A stretch of DNA of 64,000 nucleotides from NCBI GenBank assembly GCA_037355855.1, contig CM074767.1, positions 1,550,001 to 1,614,000 on the forward strand. Reading direction: 5' to 3'. The DNA comes from Pseudo-nitzschia pungens (taxonomy: Eukaryota > Bacillariophyta > Bacillariophyceae > Bacillariales > Bacillariaceae). Below the pieces are notes generated by a model that was not told the DNA's origin, did not search any database, and saw nothing but the letters and a program-made list of their open reading frames with translations. Shown in pieces: positions 1 to 10,251 of the stretch (the first letter of the stretch is position 1; each line of letters starts with the position of its first letter). A program made the translations under genes and the position numbers.

Positions 1-388
1 CTATTCAGCTTATGTCTCTACTACTGGAACATTCGTTGCGCTCCGCTCCAGGTTTGTCACTGAAATGGACAGGACATCAAGCACGGTGCCACACTCTGGA
101 TAGACGACAGTCTACGATACTTGTAGATGGGTTTCGAAATTCCGATTTTTTTTGTGGCACATTTGTAGTGGTCGAAGTTCTCCCATCATTATCAATCGAC
201 TTCCGAATGTGATAGGAAACAAACCGGTATCGCAGAACACGTATTACGTATGATCTGTTGCGCATCGCAGATCATAGTCAAACCCGAGAAAGCACCAACT
301 CCAAAGTACGATTGAAAAGGTGAAGACAAGTTCTTTCGTGTTCACAACAATGACATAGGTCGGCCTTAGGCCTTCACTATAATTCAAG
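1..388. other. Intergenic, no gene recognised
   Basis: Only short unrelated open frames are seen, with no recognisable domain. The stretch probably holds the 5' flank of the gene that starts at 389. Confidence 0.4.
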
Positions 389-1420
389 ATGATGGAGTCC
401 CCACTACTAGGATCAAAAATATTCACTCACTACCATCAACACCGAACACATCGCAACTGTGAGGAGAGTGATAAAAATAGTGATGGTGGTGGTATCAATG
501 AGACTGATGTATCTCCCACTAGAAGAACGGATTTCATTCCTGAGAAAGCAACATCAAATGCCAGACATACAGGTATTGACTTCATACAGTCAGATTCAAA
601 CACTGATATACACTTCGGCCACAAAGTTGACGATCTTACCATGGGCTATAGTGAATCCCCTAGTCCCCGTCGTACTACGGAACGGAATACAGTGGAAACT
701 GCGCCATCTCTAAATTCAGGAAGATCTTTCCGTGTGAAGTCATTGGATAGATGTCTTGAAGAGGCTGTGTCACCATTGTTTCCGGACTCGTCGTCGTCGT
801 CTGCATCGATTTCGTCCTTCCCTAACGTTATAATGATTCCGGGACCGCTAATACCTTCGGTAGATGCGAAGGAAGAGTTTCCCCTTTTCGTCTTGGCAAA
901 AGGAGGCTACGAAACGACGATTCCAAAGGAGATGAAGACCCCTACTGAATTACCGACGGAAGAGGTGACATTCAGTCATGGCAATCGTTTCGAAACCACG
1001 ACAACGCCTGCTTCCAAACAAAGACAACGGAAAAGTAATCACAACCGGAGTCATTTTGTATTCGACGGCAACCTCTCCTTCGGGTCTGTTAGCCCACCCC
1101 CAATGTACGCATCACCGTCTCCGATGTATTTATCCTCAACAACTAGAGTGTCTCCTCCGGATATATCTATGGCAAGTTATCCTATTTCTTCTGCAGTTTC
1201 TGCATCACCGCCACGTTCGTTTGACATTGGATCTTGGGACGAAGAAATTTGTTGCGATAAAAAGCAGCAAGGAAGGAAGACACCACCTCCAAGCCATAAA
1301 GAGCAAAGACGCCGAAACAGAGCCATGCCTTCCATGCAATACGAAACTATCATTCTAAACAGATTGAGACAGGAGAAGCAGCAAGAACAAGAACAATTGC
1401 CACAGCAGAAATCCTGGTAG
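389..1420 (+). CDS. Hypothetical Ser/Pro-rich protein
   Basis: A 343-residue open frame starting at a double ATG. I recognise no family. It is rich in Ser, Pro, Thr and charged residues and looks mostly disordered. A serine run near residues 134-142 is encoded by a TCG/TCT microsatellite. A Ser/Pro/Met-Tyr patch near residues 232-270 holds several SPP and SPS sites that could be phosphorylated. The C-terminus (from about residue 300) is basic and then Gln/Glu-rich, and could form a helix. No signal peptide or membrane segment is seen. Length and the absence of stops support coding, but function is unknown. A second partly open frame over 978-1358 is treated as a shadow. Confidence 0.6.
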   Translation: MMESPLLGSKIFTHYHQHRTHRNCEESDKNSDGGGINETDVSPTRRTDFIPEKATSNARHTGIDFIQSDSNTDIHFGHKVDDLTMGYSESPSPRRTTERNTVETAPSLNSGRSFRVKSLDRCLEEAVSPLFPDSSSSSASISSFPNVIMIPGPLIPSVDAKEEFPLFVLAKGGYETTIPKEMKTPTELPTEEVTFSHGNRFETTTTPASKQRQRKSNHNRSHFVFDGNLSFGSVSPPPMYASPSPMYLSSTTRVSPPDISMASYPISSAVSASPPRSFDIGSWDEEICCDKKQQGRKTPPPSHKEQRRRNRAMPSMQYETIILNRLRQEKQQEQEQLPQQKSW

Positions 1421-2244
1421 AGGCTTTGTAATACAAACAAATGCAAATCGTGTTCATAAACGATACTACTAAGTGATTTACTTCTCTGGTATATTCCAAT
1501 TCATTGTCAGTCATTCACGGAATTGATTTGTGATTTTATTGTTGAGGTTCGCTTTTCTATTGTTTTCTGATATGTCCCTCACAATTTGCTCCGTCGGTGT
1601 CCACGAACCATGTTGATTTGCATTGCAAAATGCATTGCAAAATGCTTTGCACGTTCTTCAAATGTTTTCACGCACAACATGTCGGTCTGTACTAGACATT
1701 TTTGACTAACATCTCTATTCTCGAAGAGATGCCTCCATTGAACTCAATCGAGTTGTTCTGTTATTTTCTTCCCCAAATCGTTGCAACATGGAATCGTGTG
1801 AAATGTATGTGGAATATTATTTCATATTATTTGCTTCGAAGTGGGTGAGTTATTCCCTTAGGTAAGATTATTTTCCTATCTTTTGTCGGCTTCACCATGC
1901 CAACAATCACTACCCGTACTCACGTAAGGGCAAATATCTATGATTTCAGATTGTAATCGGCACGTACACAACATTATCTTGCCAACAATCTTAAAATCGT
2001 GTTCAAATCCTCAACCAATCGCTACACAGAAAAGAATAGTAATAAGACTGTATTTTGATTGAATGCTACAGTAAGGTTTCCGTATCATCAAACAGAAAAC
2101 TGTGTGATTCTGTCGAGAGGTGTATGTTGCACCTCTATAATTCAACCTTAATTTCAAAATATAGAACAAAACTCGAACATATGCGAGGACTTCACAATTC
2201 ATAGCGCACAAGATTTGTTACAATAGGTATTGTCTTTGGAACGC
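1421..2244. other. Intergenic, tail-to-tail
   Basis: About 820 bp between two converging genes. It holds a short imperfect repeat of TGCATTGCAAAA words at about 1618-1650 and is otherwise AT-rich, with no supported ORF or RNA gene. Confidence 0.4.
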
Positions 2245-3702
2245 CTACTTCTTACTTGTAAAGACAATCTCCAGATCGTGGTAGGATTCCAATTTCGATA
2301 CATTTTTGTCGTCCCGAAATACCCACTCTTTCGATTTACCATCCCATCTTCCTCCCAATTTCTTGATCAATTCTTTATGTGGATACGTATTCCCCCGGAC
2401 CCGAAATCCTTTGCCGGTCGCTTTGATGACGCTTCTCGTGTTCCTGCTGCGGACATGGTTGTCAGCACTGATTGTGTTGGTATCACGATGTGTAGCGAAA
2501 TCCGAACGGTTTCCCGATTGTTCTGCTGGGTTTGCTGCCATCTTTTCAACTTCAATGGATCGATCATTAGCACCGTTCTGTTCTGCACTGCAGTTGTCCC
2601 TTTCATCATCATTGGAATCATCATGCGTCGATTCAACGCTAGAAAATAGTGGATCCTTCGACATGGCAGCAGGAGGATTCAAAATACCTGGCGCGCTGTG
2701 TTCATCACCCGTAATTCCCATCGCTAAATCTTCCGAATCTGCTTCTTCTGTTTCCACAGCAATACCTGTTTGCTCCATCGAGATGTGCCCGTGCTCCACG
2801 AGGTATCGAAATACTTTCAAACACGCCTCACTATCCGCGAGAGCATCGTGGGCATTCTTCAATTCTCCTTCCTGACCGTTTGTCACAAAGTTGTAAGCTT
2901 CCGCGAGTGAAGGCCATTTGTATGATGGTTTCTTTTTGCTTTTCGAAAATTTGGAGGGTAATTTGCAAACATCGATCGACTCCATCATGGTACATATGTG
3001 CCGTTTGGAGGAAAACAGTTTGGAAAAGGATTGCGTCCTCGATGCGACTGGCGGACCCGAATCATTGCTAGCACCTGCGTTGCTACAACGCCCACGATGG
3101 AATGCTGTATTCATAACGATCGAATCGAAACGAATGTTGTGCGCCACAATGACATCGGCAGCGCGGCAAAGATTTTCAAAGATGCCAAGCGCCGTTTCGT
3201 GCTCGATTCCAAAACACGAACAATCCTCCTTCGAAATCCCGTGAACTCGCTGAGCGCCTTTGTCGATCTGAATCTCTTCGTCTCGAAGCTTCACGAGAAA
3301 AGACCCCTGGTTTCGAACTTTCCAGTCGTTGGTATCTACCAAGAGGAATCCGAGCTGGATCAGCTCGGGCTGGCTTTCATCGGTGTACGGATCGCGAAAC
3401 CGAACCATCCCGGTGGTCTCCGTGTCGAAGATAAGAGCCGTTCTATTGGTGCTGGAGTTGACGTTTCTTTCAAACGATGCATGCCTGCCATCAATATCTA
3501 CATTGCCAGTCTCCCATGCAGACGACGAAAACAACTTTCTTTGCCGCTGTACGTGAGATAGAAGCATCGGCGACGGTGAGGAAAACGCGTGGACCACTGC
3601 CCCCCGGGCGTACGATAGTCCGTACGACATCATTCCTGCTGTCGTCGACAGAAGGGTAGAGACTATTGTTTTCATCCTTTGTACTAAAGAAGCGTGAAGC
3701 AT
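2245..3702 (-). CDS. DEDDh 3'-5' exonuclease, organelle-targeted
   Basis: Ribonuclease T / DNA polymerase III epsilon-type exonuclease. ExoI is seen as LIFDTETTG, ExoII as VIVAHNIRFDS and ExoIII as HDALADSEAC, giving the D-E-D-D set plus the catalytic His of the DEDDh class. These enzymes use two metal ions to remove nucleotides from 3' ends of DNA or RNA. The N-terminus from the Met at 3702 (or MKT at 3675) has a hydrophobic stretch ending in VVHA-FSSPSP, which resembles the Ala-Phe cleavage site of diatom plastid signals, so plastid or other organelle import is inferred. The C-terminal 50 residues (KKLGGRWDGKSKEWVF) resemble the small GxRW/KxWxF domain known as DUF5710. The frame stays open to an upstream Met at 3885. 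Whether the substrate is DNA or RNA cannot be told. Confidence 0.85.
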   Translation of the reverse strand: MLHASLVQRMKTIVSTLLSTTAGMMSYGLSYARGAVVHAFSSPSPMLLSHVQRQRKLFSSSAWETGNVDIDGRHASFERNVNSSTNRTALIFDTETTGMVRFRDPYTDESQPELIQLGFLLVDTNDWKVRNQGSFLVKLRDEEIQIDKGAQRVHGISKEDCSCFGIEHETALGIFENLCRAADVIVAHNIRFDSIVMNTAFHRGRCSNAGASNDSGPPVASRTQSFSKLFSSKRHICTMMESIDVCKLPSKFSKSKKKPSYKWPSLAEAYNFVTNGQEGELKNAHDALADSEACLKVFRYLVEHGHISMEQTGIAVETEEADSEDLAMGITGDEHSAPGILNPPAAMSKDPLFSSVESTHDDSNDDERDNCSAEQNGANDRSIEVEKMAANPAEQSGNRSDFATHRDTNTISADNHVRSRNTRSVIKATGKGFRVRGNTYPHKELIKKLGGRWDGKSKEWVFRDDKNVSKLESYHDLEIVFTSKK

Positions 3703-4323
3703 AGTAATTTGTTGAACATCATGCGTGTCTACGGATATCAGAATACCGTGCAGCAGATGAAACAGAAATTGATGACAAGAGGAGAAAGTGATGCCTATTC
3801 TTGGATACGATTTGCACCATTTTTTGCTCGCGCTAGATTGATTCTCCGGAAAATTGTGGTGTCGCGCAAACGAATCACAAAGCAATGGTGAGGACGCAAG
3901 GATTTCATACTTTACTTGTTACTGTAAGGTTTTACCGGGTAGTTACGTGAACGAACTGCAGTTTTCATTTTTTTTACCGTCGAACGGTCCTCCTTCTAAT
4001 TTGAAATTCATTTCTCAGCAATAATTACTAATGACATTCTACCCTCTAGCTCCAACAGTACCGTTCTGTACTTAGCACGGAGTGGAGATACCTCTTCTGT
4101 TTCTACTCGCAATGAAAAAGACCAAGATTTACAGCTACTTACCACCACCGAGCAGAACAATGCTTCGCACTCCTATGAGTCTCCTTTGTATTAGTCGTAG
4201 TACTTCGTAGTAGAAACAACTGGCGAAAAGAAACACGAATAAATCACGGAGTAGCGGAAAGAAGGTGCCACCATGAATAGTAATACTACTACTAGTAGAA
4301 GTACTTCCAAGAAGGTTTTGTAT
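3703..4323. other. Intergenic before foldback element
   Basis: Holds the 5' flank of the exonuclease gene (on the minus strand) and AT-rich sequence. ACT/AGT triplet words begin at about 4170 and 4280. No supported gene. Confidence 0.35.
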
Positions 4324-4581
4324 AATAACCTTCGAGTTGCTCGCGCCATGCGTGAAACCTATTTGTAATCCGTCCGGGTTACAAAAAAAAGAACCCACTG
4401 GCCTCCCTATAAGGAGTACTACTGAAATTATGAAACCTAAGAGAGCGAGTGCAACGAGCCCGACTAGGTTTCATAATTTCAGTAGTACTCCTTATAGGGA
4501 GGCCAGTGGGTTCTTTTTTTTGTAACCCGCACGGATTACAAATAGGTTTCACGCATGGCGCGAGCAACTCCGAAGGTTATT
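4324..4581. repeat. Near-perfect long inverted repeat (foldback)
   Basis: Left arm 4324-4439 and right arm 4465-4581 are reverse complements over about 116 bp, with one substitution (near 4374) and one single-base indel (near 4334). They enclose a 25-bp spacer at 4440-4464. The arms are far too similar for an old structure, so it is either recent or kept by gene conversion. The two look-alike 62-residue open frames that overlap here on opposite strands are products of this symmetry, not genes. It could be the end of a MITE/foldback transposon, or form a long hairpin RNA if transcribed. Confidence 0.9.
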
Positions 4582-4583
4582 GA

Positions 4584-4835
4584 TGTAATACACGAGTAGG
4601 ACCGATTTCCCTTGCAATCCTGCGTGCGATTTCCAGTGTATTAGTACGAGGAGGCCCGGATTCTTTTTTCAGATTCTTTTTTCTAGTGCGCAGTTTTGTA
4701 ATCCGGGGGAGGTGCGTTTGTAATCCTAAAAATTAACTAGTGTTTCTTAGTGTCGAGCTCCTCGATTTTTCGAGAACCACTTTGAAACCTCGCAGGCGGG
4801 ATTGCAAGGGAAATCGGTCCTACTCGTGGATTACA
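4584..4835. repeat. Second inverted repeat next to the foldback
   Basis: Arms 4584-4620 and 4799-4835 (37 bp) match in inverted orientation with one mismatch. They enclose about 180 bp with several TTGTAATCC words that also occur in the foldback arms. It starts three bases after the first inverted repeat, so both probably belong to one composite non-coding element. Confidence 0.8.
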
Positions 4836-4908
4836 AGCAGTAGTACTAGTACATACCAGGGTTGGCTCCTCCAAACCACCATTGAAGAATGTAACTTGCT
4901 TCCACGTC

Positions 4909-5105
4909 CCTACTACTAGTACCAGTAGTAGTAGTAGAACTACTACTACATCACTTCTGCGAAACAAGAAGAATTACTCAAGTTCTTGTGCTACTACTAG
5001 TACTTCTACTACAAGAAGGCAAGCAGCAGCCATTAGTACTAGCGGTACTAGTAGTACTACTACTAGTACTAGTAATACTACTACTAGTAGTACTAGTAAT
5101 GCTGG
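4909..5105. repeat. ACT/AGT triplet microsatellite tract
   Basis: Irregular runs of ACT, AGT and TAG triplets, many forming ACTAGT palindromes. They make long but meaningless Ser/Thr-rich or Leu/Val-rich frames on both strands. Similar smaller tracts occur at about 4260-4310, 26340-26430 and 44540-44610. Confidence 0.8.
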
Positions 5106-5625
5106 TGGTACTGAGAACCACCACGTTCTTGTTGTTGGTAGTGCTTTTTGGTTCTACTATGATGGGAAATGCAACAATACTAGCTGAATTCAACTGGGGG
5201 GAGCCCATTCAATTCTTGTTCTCGCTTCGTCAAAGCATTCCTTTTTTTGTCATTGTCCTCGTATTTCTGGTGTAGATACTACCTAACTACACCACCAATA
5301 ATAAAACTACTATTACAGTATACTAGTAATCCGATTCGTTACAATCAAATCTTTCGTAACAAAAGATAATCTCTCCATGTTTGTTGGCATGTGTGATTGA
5401 ATTTTCATCCGAGTATTATCGTGTTCTGTTCTAAGAGTATTGGCGTCGTCCTTGCTATTGAAATAGTGCTGCGTAATAGTACTGAAAAATTGTTGAATTC
5501 GATATCCAATGTCTATCCATCAATGGTATCGTTCTTTCAAGATTCGTTTTAGCATTTCATTCATAGCTCAACAACAAGGCCATGCCATTACTTCTTCGGA
5601 CGTTACGACCATTTGTGCGGCTTCG
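5106..5625. other. Intergenic
   Basis: No supported gene. AT-rich sequence leading to the 3' end of the lipase gene on the minus strand. Confidence 0.4.
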
Positions 5626-6873
5626 TCACTGCACTAATTCGAAAAGGCTTTGCTCCACACCTTCCATTCCCAGTGGATCCTTGGCAAATGCCTTCGCACT
5701 TTTCGCTAGCTGCTGGTGAACCTTTACAGGATTTACGGGGCCGGCAGCCCGACTAGTGAGCGAGATTAGTCGCAAGATCCATAACGGTGCCCAAAATGGA
5801 ATATCCAAAAAGTTACAGTGGAAGGCTCCGTGCACGTGATACGTAGCGTCACCGCACCGAACCCCAGCCCAGCAGTACTCATCAGAAACGTAAGATACAG
5901 TCGGTATCTTTGTTGGCAACTCGAGACAGCCAGCTCCCATCTTGAGGGCAGGATCATGTAGGATGAGTCCAGAGATACCATGCGATCGTTCTTGTGATGC
6001 TATCAGAGCGGAAGTTGCGCCGTAACTGTGTCCCCCAACGAAAATACGATCCAAGCAACCAGGAAAAAGGGACGGCAGATAGTCCACGGCTTCATGAATT
6101 TCTTTCGATCTAAATTGTAGGCTGTCTCTGAGTGACAATCGAAAAGGATGGAAGTTCAAGCGAGATCCATCGGAAAGCACTGTAGAGGTAGCCGTCCCAT
6201 CCGCATGCTCAATGATAGCGATGACCATGCCCTGGAGAGCGAAGCCTCTGAGAAAGTAGGTGGCCATATCCATATTCCCACCGTAACCGTGACTGTAAAC
6301 AAGAAGTGGGTATTTACTGTCACGAGAAATCAAATGGCACGAAGCTCCATTTTTTTCTTCGTAACATCCACTCTTTGCATCTGCCAAATGTTGCAGCAGA
6401 AAAGAAAGTCCGAGTTGTCGAAGTCCCAACATTCCTGCAATCGCATTCGAAGTTTTTATACCGTCGGTGCAGTACTTGCTTTCAGTCGTTAGACATTCAT
6501 CCACATTTTGGTTCGGACAGGGGTAGAAAAGTCTGACTCTCGACTTGAGATTGGGCAAGTGGACAACTTTGGATACAACACGGCAAGCATCACTGTCGTC
6601 GTCCGGAAGACGCGGGTAGCCCAAGACAGCAAACCAAGCTCCCAGGCGAAAGCAAACTGCGAATACAAATGAGATCAGAATAGATCTTGGAATGACATCT
6701 TCCAATTCCAGTGTTGTAATGTCATAGGCTGAAAAAGTTAGAGATTGTCTCAGATTCCTGCCATGATTGTACCCAACCAAGTTTTTCCTTGAGAGTTTGC
6801 TCCCATGAGCAAACGAATGTGCTTTGGATACGAGAACGGCAAACAATAAGACTACCGGAGAGAAATGCTTCAT
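5626..6873 (-). CDS. PAF-acetylhydrolase-like alpha/beta hydrolase
   Basis: Serine esterase of the platelet-activating-factor acetylhydrolase (lipoprotein-associated phospholipase A2) type, which removes short or oxidised acyl chains from phospholipids. The nucleophile elbow is GGHSYGA (Ser near residue 283 from this start). An upstream PLLVYSHGYGGN segment is the oxyanion-hole strand, the acid is probably Asp in LILHDPALK, and the His is in GAFHCNFLDIPFW, which matches the H-x-N/S-F-x-D-F block of the family. The start at 6873 gives a signal peptide ending in KAHS-FAHGS, close to the diatom plastid Ala-Phe motif, so a plastid or secretory destination is inferred. A second hydrophobic stretch (RSILISFVFAVCFRLGAWFAVLG) suggests membrane anchoring. 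A Met nine codons upstream (6900) is also possible. Confidence 0.85.
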   Translation of the reverse strand: MKHFSPVVLLFAVLVSKAHSFAHGSKLSRKNLVGYNHGRNLRQSLTFSAYDITTLELEDVIPRSILISFVFAVCFRLGAWFAVLGYPRLPDDDSDACRVVSKVVHLPNLKSRVRLFYPCPNQNVDECLTTESKYCTDGIKTSNAIAGMLGLRQLGLSFLLQHLADAKSGCYEEKNGASCHLISRDSKYPLLVYSHGYGGNMDMATYFLRGFALQGMVIAIIEHADGTATSTVLSDGSRLNFHPFRLSLRDSLQFRSKEIHEAVDYLPSLFPGCLDRIFVGGHSYGATSALIASQERSHGISGLILHDPALKMGAGCLELPTKIPTVSYVSDEYCWAGVRCGDATYHVHGAFHCNFLDIPFWAPLWILRLISLTSRAAGPVNPVKVHQQLAKSAKAFAKDPLGMEGVEQSLFELVQ

Positions 6874-7678
6874 CTTTGGTACATCATGAAGGTATCTCAT
6901 AGACAGTTTCGTGTCTCTCGCTCGTCTCTTTCTGGTCTCTTGGGTATCTATCTCCTACAGGTACTCGTATCAAAATACTGTATTATTTCAAATTCGATTT
7001 TTGATGTCTCATCCGCAAGATGAACTTTTTGGAATTTCGATGAGAAGGGGCGCAAAAATAAGCATCAACATTAATTTTGAGAATATCTCTTCAGTGACAC
7101 GATTGAGAATGAATGAATCAATCGGAACCTGCTTCAACACCGTGCGCCAAGTCGATCCCTAAAAACTACTACGTAAAACAGTTCTTGACTACACGTACAG
7201 TCGTATTTGAAGTGAGAGTTGTTTTCAGTACGTACGTACTCGCACATGCCTAGCTTCTTGTTTTCATGAAGAGGTGTCATTCTTACTATTATTACGAAGT
7301 GCTTCGGAGTATTATCTTCTTGTAGATTTTGATTGATTGAGAGAGTTGTGAATGCCGCAATGACAAAATTTGGTGAAAAACTTTGTCTGTTGCGTAATTG
7401 GACCGTTGAAAAAGCGCTCGGCTTCGAGGCTTTTTTGAAATGATGTATCGCCTCTGAACTCACTTTTTTGAAAGTGGTGGGAAGTGAAAAAACGCTTACA
7501 AACATCATGTGACTGGTGCTTGTTAGAGAATCAAAAGATCAAATACCGAGTTGTTGGGTTCTTGTTAGTGCTCGATATACCATACACCTCCCTTTGTTTT
7601 ACCGAAGCAAATCGTTTCGCATCATTGAAGTGAATTGCCATCTTGAAAATAGCAGAGAAGCAGCTAGTACCGTAGCTT
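6874..7678. other. Intergenic between divergent genes
   Basis: About 800 bp between the lipase (minus) and the acidic protein (plus). It probably contains both promoters. A 124-residue minus-strand frame at 7134-7508 has no recognisable features and is not called. Confidence 0.4.
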
Positions 7679-8701
7679 GTGATAGAGAAAGGCGAGAAGA
7701 AGGTCCTGTATCGATTCAAAAATATGATCCCTGATACAGCTAACGACAGTGAAGAAAAACCTTCTGCCGACGAGGAAGAGAGCAATTCTGGGGCAATAAG
7801 TCTGAAATCTCTGACTTTGGCTCATAGCGAAAAAAGGTCCGACCGGGATGGAGTAGATAATGACTGCCAACACAGTAGTCCAGTAATTATCCATGAGACA
7901 ACAACTTCATCGGCTCGCGACAAGCCATCATTAATCAATGTCAACGTCGGCGGAGAAGTCACTAGAAACACTCCAATTGCAAATCCAGCATCAACAGATC
8001 AAACCGCTACTATTGAAAGCAATAACAGTGGCGAATATCGAGAAGAAAAAGGGACGACTGGCACAATATCAACTTTATGCCATACCAATGTCATAAATGA
8101 ATGTGAAGCAAATCAAGACGGCAATTCTTCTCGCATGCAGCCACAAAACTACTACAAGCGTCCGACAGAGAAAAACTCATTAGACTGTGCGACATCTATT
8201 GCTGCCCCACCGAAATGCTCAATGGAGAGATACGATGAAGAAGTCGACTTCGACGACGAAGATGAAGACTACGACGACGAAATCGCAAACAACGATGCAC
8301 TAATTGCTTATTCTGAGGAGAACAACCGCAAACTTCAGGATCGAATATCGAAGCTTAACGAAGCGATGCTATCGATCAAGAAATATCAATCCGTCAAGAG
8401 CGGGAGAAATATGTTAAGGGAATACGGACTCAAGGTAGAACTGGAAGCCCTTAACGAGGATATTCGTTTCCTCAAAAGCAAACAAGAGGGTCTCAGCGAA
8501 ACTCTTTTTGACCTTCATTTGCAGCGCCTCGATCTAATTCAACTCGAAGACGAACAGCAGCAAGAAGAAGAAGATGATGATGATGAACAGCGAGATGAGG
8601 AGAAGGATCATTCGATTTCGCACAGTGCGAGGAACTTGGAAGATGGCAGCAACGACAGAAGTACTACATTTCACAGCACTATTTCGAATGCCAATGAATG
8701 A
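7679..8701 (+). CDS. Acidic coiled-coil hypothetical protein
   Basis: A 340-residue protein of unknown family. The first 180 residues are polar and look disordered. An acidic patch at about residues 184-203 (EEVDFDDEDEDYDDE) precedes a helical coiled-coil region at about 210-295 with regular Leu/Ile spacing, and the C-terminus has a second acidic Gln/Glu/Asp run encoded by an AAG/GAT microsatellite. No signal peptide or membrane segment. The Met at 7724 (MIPDTANDS) is an alternative start. It lies tail-to-tail with another coiled-coil protein of nearly the same length at 9307-10332. I see no convincing sequence match between the two. Confidence 0.65.
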   Translation: MIEKGEKKVLYRFKNMIPDTANDSEEKPSADEEESNSGAISLKSLTLAHSEKRSDRDGVDNDCQHSSPVIIHETTTSSARDKPSLINVNVGGEVTRNTPIANPASTDQTATIESNNSGEYREEKGTTGTISTLCHTNVINECEANQDGNSSRMQPQNYYKRPTEKNSLDCATSIAAPPKCSMERYDEEVDFDDEDEDYDDEIANNDALIAYSEENNRKLQDRISKLNEAMLSIKKYQSVKSGRNMLREYGLKVELEALNEDIRFLKSKQEGLSETLFDLHLQRLDLIQLEDEQQQEEEDDDDEQRDEEKDHSISHSARNLEDGSNDRSTTFHSTISNANE

Positions 8702-9306
8702 AAGATAGGAACCGCATCACAGAGGCAAAACGAACAATGGATCAAATGCCATTGGCAAACCTTTGGTGTTCTTGGATACGGTCAATCCCATTTTTGTCAC
8801 ACGAGGCAGTGTGCGTAGACGGTACTTCAAAACCTAAAGGAGAAAAGATATTGAATATATTCAGCACAAGATGAATGTAATATTATGATTATTTCTGTAT
8901 TATTATTATTATTATGCTGTATTGAATAGATACCCATGCGCACGTAGTACATACATTATTATTATTATTTTATCCATTCATGTACGGTACGAACATTTTA
9001 ACCGCATATGAGACTCATCACTGAAATATATGGATTTTCACGGTTACATTGTTCTATCCCACATTATTGGGGATTCTTGATGTTTTCTATCAATGATGTT
9101 CTATTTTAATATTTACACGTACATACTATACAAAAGTCGATGTTGTCCGTTCGATCATCATTTTCGTTGTTTTGTGTCCGTGCGGTGCTGTGATTCTGTT
9201 ACGGAATGAAATACCGATGCATTAAGGAATGGTTTGCTTGCACAATGCTTGGGTAATGCTTGGATAAAGCCTTTATTCGATTCGAGCTATTTCGCTCTCC
9301 CCGTCG
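8702..9306. other. Intergenic with ATT microsatellites
   Basis: Two ATT/TTA runs, at about 8897-8916 and 8955-8971, lie between converging genes. Nothing else is seen. Confidence 0.5.
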
Positions 9307-10251
9307 TTAGTCCTCTGAAGCAGCGACTGTTTTCATACCAAAATTCCCGTGGCGATTGTGATGCCGGCGGTTGCTGCCACCACCATTATGGTTTCGATCA
9401 CGCTGTTGCTCTCCTCGCAGACGCCACAATCGCCGCTGTTTGTATTGTTCCTCGGCCTGCAAGATGCTCTCTCGTTTCTGTTGGGTTTCTTTTCGAATAT
9501 CCCTTATTTGGTCTTCGAGACTCCTGCATTCTTTCTCCAACGCTTGCTTTTCACTGTTTGCTCGTTGAATCTCTGCTTGGCAGTTTCGAAACCTGACGAG
9601 GGTTCGCATCTGCACTATATTTCCCTCGTTTCGAAGTTCAAGAATGGCAGATTCTAATTCCTCGCACTTTCTCAAGAGTGCTTCGTTGTCTCTGTGCTGC
9701 TGTGCCAGTTGTTGGCGTTGGTGCTGTCTGCGATGGTCCCTGTCTCGGATAGCTTGTTGTTGTTTTTGGTTGCTGTGGACCACACGATGGGGCTCAGTGG
9801 ACGATGAAACTTGAGGTGCAATCACCGTTGATCGATCTTGCCGTCGCTCAGGAGTGACAGCATCCGACTTGGGATCGTCTCCGATATTCCTGGGGGCCAT
9901 TGCCATGCGCAAGTTGGTTTGGTCGTTATGTTTGTTATGAATTGTGATAGTGGGCTTGTCCATCTCTTTCTCGACATCGTCACTGTTCCCGCGGGTGCTT
10001 CGTTCGACGGGAGGCAGTGTCATCGGCCACCGTTCGGTGGATCCTTCCTCACTACTCGCTGTGGAGCAGTCCTGTGAAAAGTCATTGTACGTCGTGTTGC
10101 TTAGACTGCTAGCTCGAAAAGATGATTCTTCATCGATCCGTCCCAAAACCTCGAAAAACTTTGGTGCGTGAAAGGGTTTGGGTGACGCAACCGCATTTGC
10201 CAACGATGGAGCTTTCGAAGACAATGATGAAGATCGTGTTAGACTTGCCAT
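9307..10251 (-). CDS. Coiled-coil hypothetical protein
   Basis: Unknown family. The Met at 10251 (MASLTRSSSLSS) is preferred over the one at 10332 because it gives a soluble Ser-rich N-terminus. The first half looks disordered. A Gln/His/Arg-rich stretch leads into a long heptad-like helix (from LRKCEELESAILELRNEG to EQQRDRN), predicted to be a coiled coil of about 110 residues. The protein ends with a basic Gly/Asn/His/Arg tail (NHNGGGSNRRHHNRHGN) that could bind nucleic acid. No enzyme motif is visible. Confidence 0.6.
   Translation of the reverse strand: MASLTRSSSLSSKAPSLANAVASPKPFHAPKFFEVLGRIDEESSFRASSLSNTTYNDFSQDCSTASSEEGSTERWPMTLPPVERSTRGNSDDVEKEMDKPTITIHNKHNDQTNLRMAMAPRNIGDDPKSDAVTPERRQDRSTVIAPQVSSSTEPHRVVHSNQKQQQAIRDRDHRRQHQRQQLAQQHRDNEALLRKCEELESAILELRNEGNIVQMRTLVRFRNCQAEIQRANSEKQALEKECRSLEDQIRDIRKETQQKRESILQAEEQYKQRRLWRLRGEQQRDRNHNGGGSNRRHHNRHGNFGMKTVAASED

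Noticed and set aside
4337..4567. Two nearly identical 62-residue ORFs on opposite strands
   Set aside because: They are mirror images created by the foldback repeat, not genes.
4882..5275. Ser/Thr-rich and Leu/Val-rich ORFs on both strands
   Set aside because: Products of the ACT/AGT triplet tract.
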